A DNA stretch of 26,738 bases from JAVBOO01 sp031550435. GTDB lineage: Bacteria > Bacillota > Clostridia > Lachnospirales > WRAX01. The first letter of the stretch is position 1. Each line of letters starts with the position of its first letter. A program made the position numbers and the translations under genes. The stretch lies in contig JAVBOO010000030.1 of assembly GCA_031550435.1 (NCBI GenBank), positions 1-26,738 on the forward strand, in the 5' to 3' direction. The notes beneath the pieces were generated by a model that was given only the letters and a program-made list of their open reading frames with translations, was not told the origin of the DNA and searched no databases. Positions 24,045 through 26,738 of this stretch are shown in pieces.

Positions 24045-24488
24045 CTAGGTGTTGTTCCACTCCTTCGACCTCTTTAATTCTTCATATTCAAAGACAGCCT
24101 TGCTCATTATTTCTTTTTCTGCTTGGAACTTCAGCAAATGATAAGCCTCATGCTTCTTATAATAACCCGCATCCGAAAAAAACTCTTCGGCCTGAGGTTT
24201 ACAGTAAAAAGAATCGGCTGTCATCAGGTACCAATGAATCGTTTTAAAGACAATATCATCGGTTCCCCGAAAAGTATATTGCGTTTTACCGATATATTTC
24301 GCTATTTTCGCAGCGACGCCTGCCTCTTCTTTAACTTCTCTGAGAGCCGTTTGTTTAAAAGTCTCTCCATTTTCGACAGTTCCCCTCGGTAAAACCCAGC
24401 CAATATATTTCCCGTTTTGATTTTTGTAGAGTAAAAGGATCTTACCTCTGTGGATAACAATACCTCCGCAGCTTACCGCTTCGATCAT
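24045..24488 (-). CDS. Nudix hydrolase
   Basis: A 147-residue Nudix protein. The box is complete: GTVENGETFKQTALREVKEE followed by AG, with the REVKEE metal-binding glutamates. WVLPRGTVENGE before it is the usual form for MutT/Ap4A-like members; the substrate is unknown. The C-terminal part (FFSDAGYYKKHEAYHLLKF) includes a helix typical of Nudix enzymes of this group. I chose the ATG at 24488, preceded by GGAGG at seven-base spacing; an upstream frame start adds eleven residues. It is 176 bases downstream of prsW on the same strand, with no visible feature in that gap. Confidence 0.93.
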   Translation of the reverse strand: MIEAVSCGGIVIHRGKILLLYKNQNGKYIGWVLPRGTVENGETFKQTALREVKEEAGVAAKIAKYIGKTQYTFRGTDDIVFKTIHWYLMTADSFYCKPQAEEFFSDAGYYKKHEAYHLLKFQAEKEIMSKAVFEYEELKRSKEWNNT

Positions 24489-24664
24489 ATTGTTTCCTCC
24501 GTTAATCAGCGTAAACGCCAAGCACTGTAAAAACTTTATTGCCGGCGCTTACAAAACAATTAATTAAGAGAAGTATAAACCCTTCACAAAGATATTTCAA
24601 GTCCCGAACATAAATTTCTTGAACAGGAGAGTCCCAAACTTCGAATATTCGGCTTAAAAACGGC

Positions 24665-25360
24665 TTACCTGTATTCTCTGTGAGTTTTTTTGAACGGCGA
24701 AGCTTCAACATGCTTTTTTATCTTTCGGAAACCGTTTACCCACAGATAAATCAAAAATGCCACAAAAATGGGCATGGTGTACAGCGCTCCCGACAGAAGT
24801 ATAAAGTCGAATAATCCGTGCACAACGTATGTTACAATAAAAGCCTTTAGGATGTGCGTTCCTCTTTTTTCTCTTTCAAGCTTTGCCATGGCAAAGTAAT
24901 AACCCATAGTAACACCGAAGAAAGCATGGCCGGGTACGGAAATAAGCGCACGCATTAACGCCGTGTTCATACCTCCCAGGTCAGGGTTTAAAACATATAA
25001 AACATTTTCAAATCCCGCAAACCCGAGAGCTATAAACGCCGAATACACAATGCCGTCAAAGCGCTCGTTAAGGTTGTCGTTTCTCCATGTAAGAAAGAAC
25101 AATACAATAAATTTCATCGCCTCTTCAACAAGCGAAGCGACACAAAAAGATGCAAAAAAGGCTTCGGACAGCCTCCCTCCTATAGGAGTAAGCGCGGTCA
25201 TAAACGTCTCGCATTGTATAATCGGGAAAGTTATCACCACTCCGTAGATTATACCTGTAAGCAAGAGTTTTACAGGCTCCTTCTCGTATTTATCTCTGAT
25301 GTACAGATATAAGAGGCATATTAAAACCGGCGCGAGCGCCATTGATACGAGCTTTGTCAT
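24665..25360 (-). CDS. prsW: PrsW-family intramembrane metalloprotease
   Basis: A 231-residue membrane protein with about seven hydrophobic segments. All four PrsW motifs are visible in order: EEAMK (79-83), GFAGFEN (113-119, Glu118), GHAFFG (144-149, His145) and HGLFDF (181-186, His181 and Asp185). In Bacillus subtilis PrsW makes the first cut in the anti-sigma factor RsiW, releasing the envelope-stress sigma factor; other family members cut other substrates. No sigma/anti-sigma pair is in this window, so the substrate must be encoded elsewhere or differ. The ATG follows GAGGT at short spacing. The upstream region is the inverted-repeat scar described at 25389-26032. Confidence 0.93.
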   Translation of the reverse strand: MTKLVSMALAPVLICLLYLYIRDKYEKEPVKLLLTGIIYGVVITFPIIQCETFMTALTPIGGRLSEAFFASFCVASLVEEAMKFIVLFFLTWRNDNLNERFDGIVYSAFIALGFAGFENVLYVLNPDLGGMNTALMRALISVPGHAFFGVTMGYYFAMAKLEREKRGTHILKAFIVTYVVHGLFDFILLSGALYTMPIFVAFLIYLWVNGFRKIKKHVEASPFKKTHREYR

Positions 25361-25388
25361 ATTTACCTCGTCGGAATTTATTATTTGG

Positions 25389-25421
25389 CAACAAAATATA
25401 GGAAAACGCTATATTTTGTTG
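25389..25421. repeat. AT-rich perfect hairpin upstream of prsW
   Basis: Arms CAACAAAATATAG (25389-25401) and its complement (25409-25421) with a 7-base loop. It overlaps the stop codon of the small frame at 25409-25537 and lies 29 bases upstream of prsW. It may be a weak terminator or a site controlling prsW. Confidence 0.6.
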
Positions 25422-25537
25422 TTCCCCAGCTTAGACGCAGATGCGCCGCGTTGGAGCGTTGCAGCGTATCTAAGCGCGTCTGCAAGACCCAAGTAACCGC
25501 GTAAGTGTTTTATACGATATTTAACTTCCGCGGTCAT
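25409..25537 (-). pseudogene. 42-codon frame, probable gene remnant
   Basis: An ATG-started frame (MTAEVKYRIKHLRGYLG at its start, then LADALRYAATL). It has no ribosome binding site. Its first codons are formed by the left 47-bp inverted repeat; the right repeat encodes nearly the same peptide (TAEVKYRIKYLRAYLG) on the plus strand. Two of the three base differences alter an amino acid. It looks like a duplicated fragment of a protein I do not recognise, not a working gene. Confidence 0.35.
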
Positions 25538-25794
25538 AATTACATTGCAAAACTGATCAGTACCTAATTAGAATCCGCATTAACACAGCTTTTTATTCCG
25601 CTCGCAAAAAATAAGCGTCGCTTTTTTCTAAGTGCTTAGAAGAACCTCATGAATTTGTAAAAAAAGAAATTCAAATAAGACTTCACTTACGAAGCCGGTA
25701 CAAAATTTGAAATTAAGCTCTTTTCAACAGAGACCAACCCTTCCATTACCGCGGAAGTTAAATACCGTATAAAATACTTACGCGCTTACTTGGG
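25488..25794. mobile_element. 307-bp unit with 47-bp terminal inverted repeats (MITE-like or inverted duplication)
   Basis: Ends 25488-25534 and 25748-25794 are inverted with 44 of 47 positions identical. Both start CCCAAGTAA and end CCGCGGT. The 213-base centre is AT-rich and non-coding except for possible remnants, and contains a 16-bp palindrome TTCTAAGTGCTTAGAA (25626-25641). No transposase and no clear target duplication are visible. The right end directly adjoins the ATPase fragment. Confidence 0.65.
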
Positions 25795-25796
25795 CC

Positions 25797-26032
25797 GAGC
25801 AAACGCAAGAATTGGAGCATCTAACTGACGGCGAACTGCGCGAACGCCTCCCGGCCATTAATGTTATCGCAAGAAGCGCGCACACTGTTAAAATGCGTGT
25901 AGTAAAGCTGCTCAATATATTGGCAACGTGGTGTCGGTAACAGATGACGGCATCAACGACACGCCCGCACTGAAAAACGCCGATGTGGGCATTCTTGTGG
26001 GTATCTCCGGCACTGAGGTTGCTTACCGCTAA
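25797..26032 (+). pseudogene. Frameshifted fragment of a cation-transporting P-type ATPase
   Basis: The first frame (25797 to about 25917) reads ELTDGELRERLPAINVIAR and HTVKMRVVKLL, matching the hinge region before the P-domain of P2-type (Ca2+-type) ATPases. After a frameshift near 25915-25925, a second frame reads GNVVSVTDDGINDTPALKNA, equivalent to the family's TGDGVNDAPALK, then DVGILVGISGTEVA, and stops. The phosphorylation motif DKTGT, the nucleotide domain and all membrane helices are missing on both sides. The usual Gly of the TGDG motif is Asp. It is a dead fragment, truncated on its 5' side by the inverted-repeat unit. Confidence 0.88.
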
Positions 26033-26082
26033 AGCTCTTTTACTCCCCCGGCTATACCGGGGTGGAGGTATTTGTTGGCACC

Positions 26083-26121
26083 AAAAAAGCTGTACTCGGT
26101 CAAAACCGAGTACAGCTTTTT
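26083..26121. terminator. Bidirectional intrinsic terminator
   Basis: Arms of 17 bases, AAAAAGCTGTACTCGGT (26084-26100) and its complement (26105-26121), with loop CAAA. A-tract and T-tract flank it so it can work in both directions, closing the tRNA unit from the right and the dead ATPase from the left. Confidence 0.9.
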
Positions 26122-26199
26122 AAACCAAGTCATCATTGTCTGCGCTAAAATGAGCTTTAGAGACTAAACCTATTAACCTACAAAAAGGCAAACAAAAAA

Positions 26200-26271
26200 C
26201 TCCCCGAGTAGGATTCGAACCTACGACCCTCCGGTTAACAGCCGGATGCTCTACCGCTGAGCTATCAAGGA
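26200..26271 (-). tRNA. tRNA-Asn (anticodon GTT)
   Basis: A 72-base cloverleaf: acceptor TCCTTGA/TCGGGGA (two G-T pairs), D-stem GCTC/GAGC, anticodon stem TCCGG/CCGGA with loop CTGTTAA, T-arm GTAGG-TTCGAAT-CCTAC, discriminator G. CCA is not encoded. It follows tRNA-Pro by 49 bases. Confidence 0.95.
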
Positions 26272-26320
26272 ATATTACTATATAAATAAACAAAACCGAC
26301 ATTATCGTATGCATTAGAAA

Positions 26321-26395
<75 letters not shown>

Positions 26396-26424
26396 GAGCA
26401 TACAATTATAACTTTCAGCGTACA

Positions 26425-26574
26425 CTAATTGCCGCAAACTTTGCAAGTCTTAATCTGGCTCTCGCCTTCGCTTTTAACCCAAAGAAGTTTAACGCCTGTT
26501 CTTTTGCATGAAGGACAAGTACCGCGCCAATTAGCCGTCTTTTTGATTCCTCTGCCTCTTTTAGCCTTAGCCAT
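26425..26574 (-). CDS. 49-residue basic zinc-ribbon protein
   Basis: A tiny protein of 49 residues. A Lys/Arg-rich head (MAKAKRGRGIKK) is followed by a four-Cys zinc ribbon: CPSC (20-23) and CKVC (44-47). The basic head and ribbon resemble small ribosome-associated proteins, but I cannot assign it to a ribosomal protein family. The ATG at 26574 is preceded by GAGGTG at good spacing. It lies 29 bases upstream of tRNA-Pro on the same strand, so it is likely co-transcribed with both tRNAs. The 164 bases upstream to the window edge hold its promoter, which I could not place; TCACATTTGTGA (26585-26596) is a palindrome overlapping the ribosome binding site. Confidence 0.8.
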   Translation of the reverse strand: MAKAKRGRGIKKTANWRGTCPSCKRTGVKLLWVKSEGESQIKTCKVCGN

Positions 26575-26738
26575 ATTAAACACCTCACATTTGTGATACG
26601 GAGCCAACCACGCACTGAAAACCGAATATCGCAAAAAGCATTTAAGAAGACAGATGAAGAAGTATAAGAAGTAAGAAGAAACAAGGAAGTCAGCAACATA
26701 CATTGCAAACTTATCGCTACTAAGCGGGTGCGCGTTGT

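Noticed and set aside
25430..25487. GC-rich imperfect inverted sequence (CTTAGA...TCTAAG) resembling an integron attC site
   Set aside because: The attC core patterns RYYYAAC/GTTRRRY are not present, and there is no integrase or cassette array. I keep it only as part of the scar region.
25604..25627. A-tract, AAGCG-T-CGCTT, T-tract as a terminator
   Set aside because: The loop would be a single base, which cannot form; the usable stem is too short.

Overview
The window looks like a piece of chromosome from an uncultured or little-studied low-to-moderate-GC Firmicute, most likely of class Clostridia. I infer this from the strong GGAGG-type ribosome binding sites, the sigma-A-like promoters, the intrinsic terminators, the two TTG starts, and the gene content: RecR, AcpS, a MocR-type regulator, an ABC-F ATPase, PrsW, a clostridial zincin and a lipoprotein GH3 enzyme. 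I cannot name the species. Nearly all genes lie on the minus strand. The plus strand carries only a 56-residue membrane protein, a FliL-like protein and a large subtilase.

Layout. (1) 0.25-2.4 kb: a two-gene unit made of a membrane protein (degenerate JAMM/MPN domain, one helix, extracellular LysM) and a sensor-less histidine kinase, ending at a terminator. (2) 2.6-5.5 kb: a polyprenyl-phosphate sugar transferase and a GT-C membrane glycosyltransferase, which together look like a two-step envelope glycosylation unit; a small PGPGW-like membrane protein is divergent from them. (3) 6.0-10.7 kb: a cytoplasmic zincin, recR, a MocR regulator overlapping acpS, and a secreted zinc metalloprotease. 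(4) 10.9-15.7 kb, plus strand: a FliL-like protein, a structured intergenic element, the first copy of a palindromic repeat family, and a 1197-residue secreted subtilase with its own promoter and terminator. (5) 15.7-23.4 kb: a GNAT acetyltransferase, tRNA-Arg, repeat copy two, and the chain ABC-F, htpG, membrane protein, lipoprotein nagZ-like GH3, whose probable leader carries repeat copy three. (6) 23.6-25.4 kb: an acidic Cys-rich membrane protein, a Nudix hydrolase and a PrsW protease. (7) 25.4-26.0 kb: a scar region with a 47-bp inverted repeat pair, small gene remnants and a frameshifted P-type ATPase fragment. (8) 26.2-26.6 kb: tRNA-Asn, tRNA-Pro and a zinc-ribbon mini-protein.

Common theme. 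Much of the content acts at the envelope: wall binding, wall glycosidase, surface glycosylation, secreted proteases and a membrane protease. The rest is housekeeping. No CRISPR array, phage or complete insertion sequence is visible.

Most notable observations: three dispersed copies of a roughly 111-bp element that folds into three consecutive hairpins closed by an outer stem, with compensatory base changes between copies; the wall-binding pseudo-JAMM protein paired with a kinase lacking a sensor; an HtpG with a Cys/His-rich linker; a near-perfect 41-bp hairpin in the start region of the GH3 gene; and the inverted-repeat scar beside the broken ATPase.
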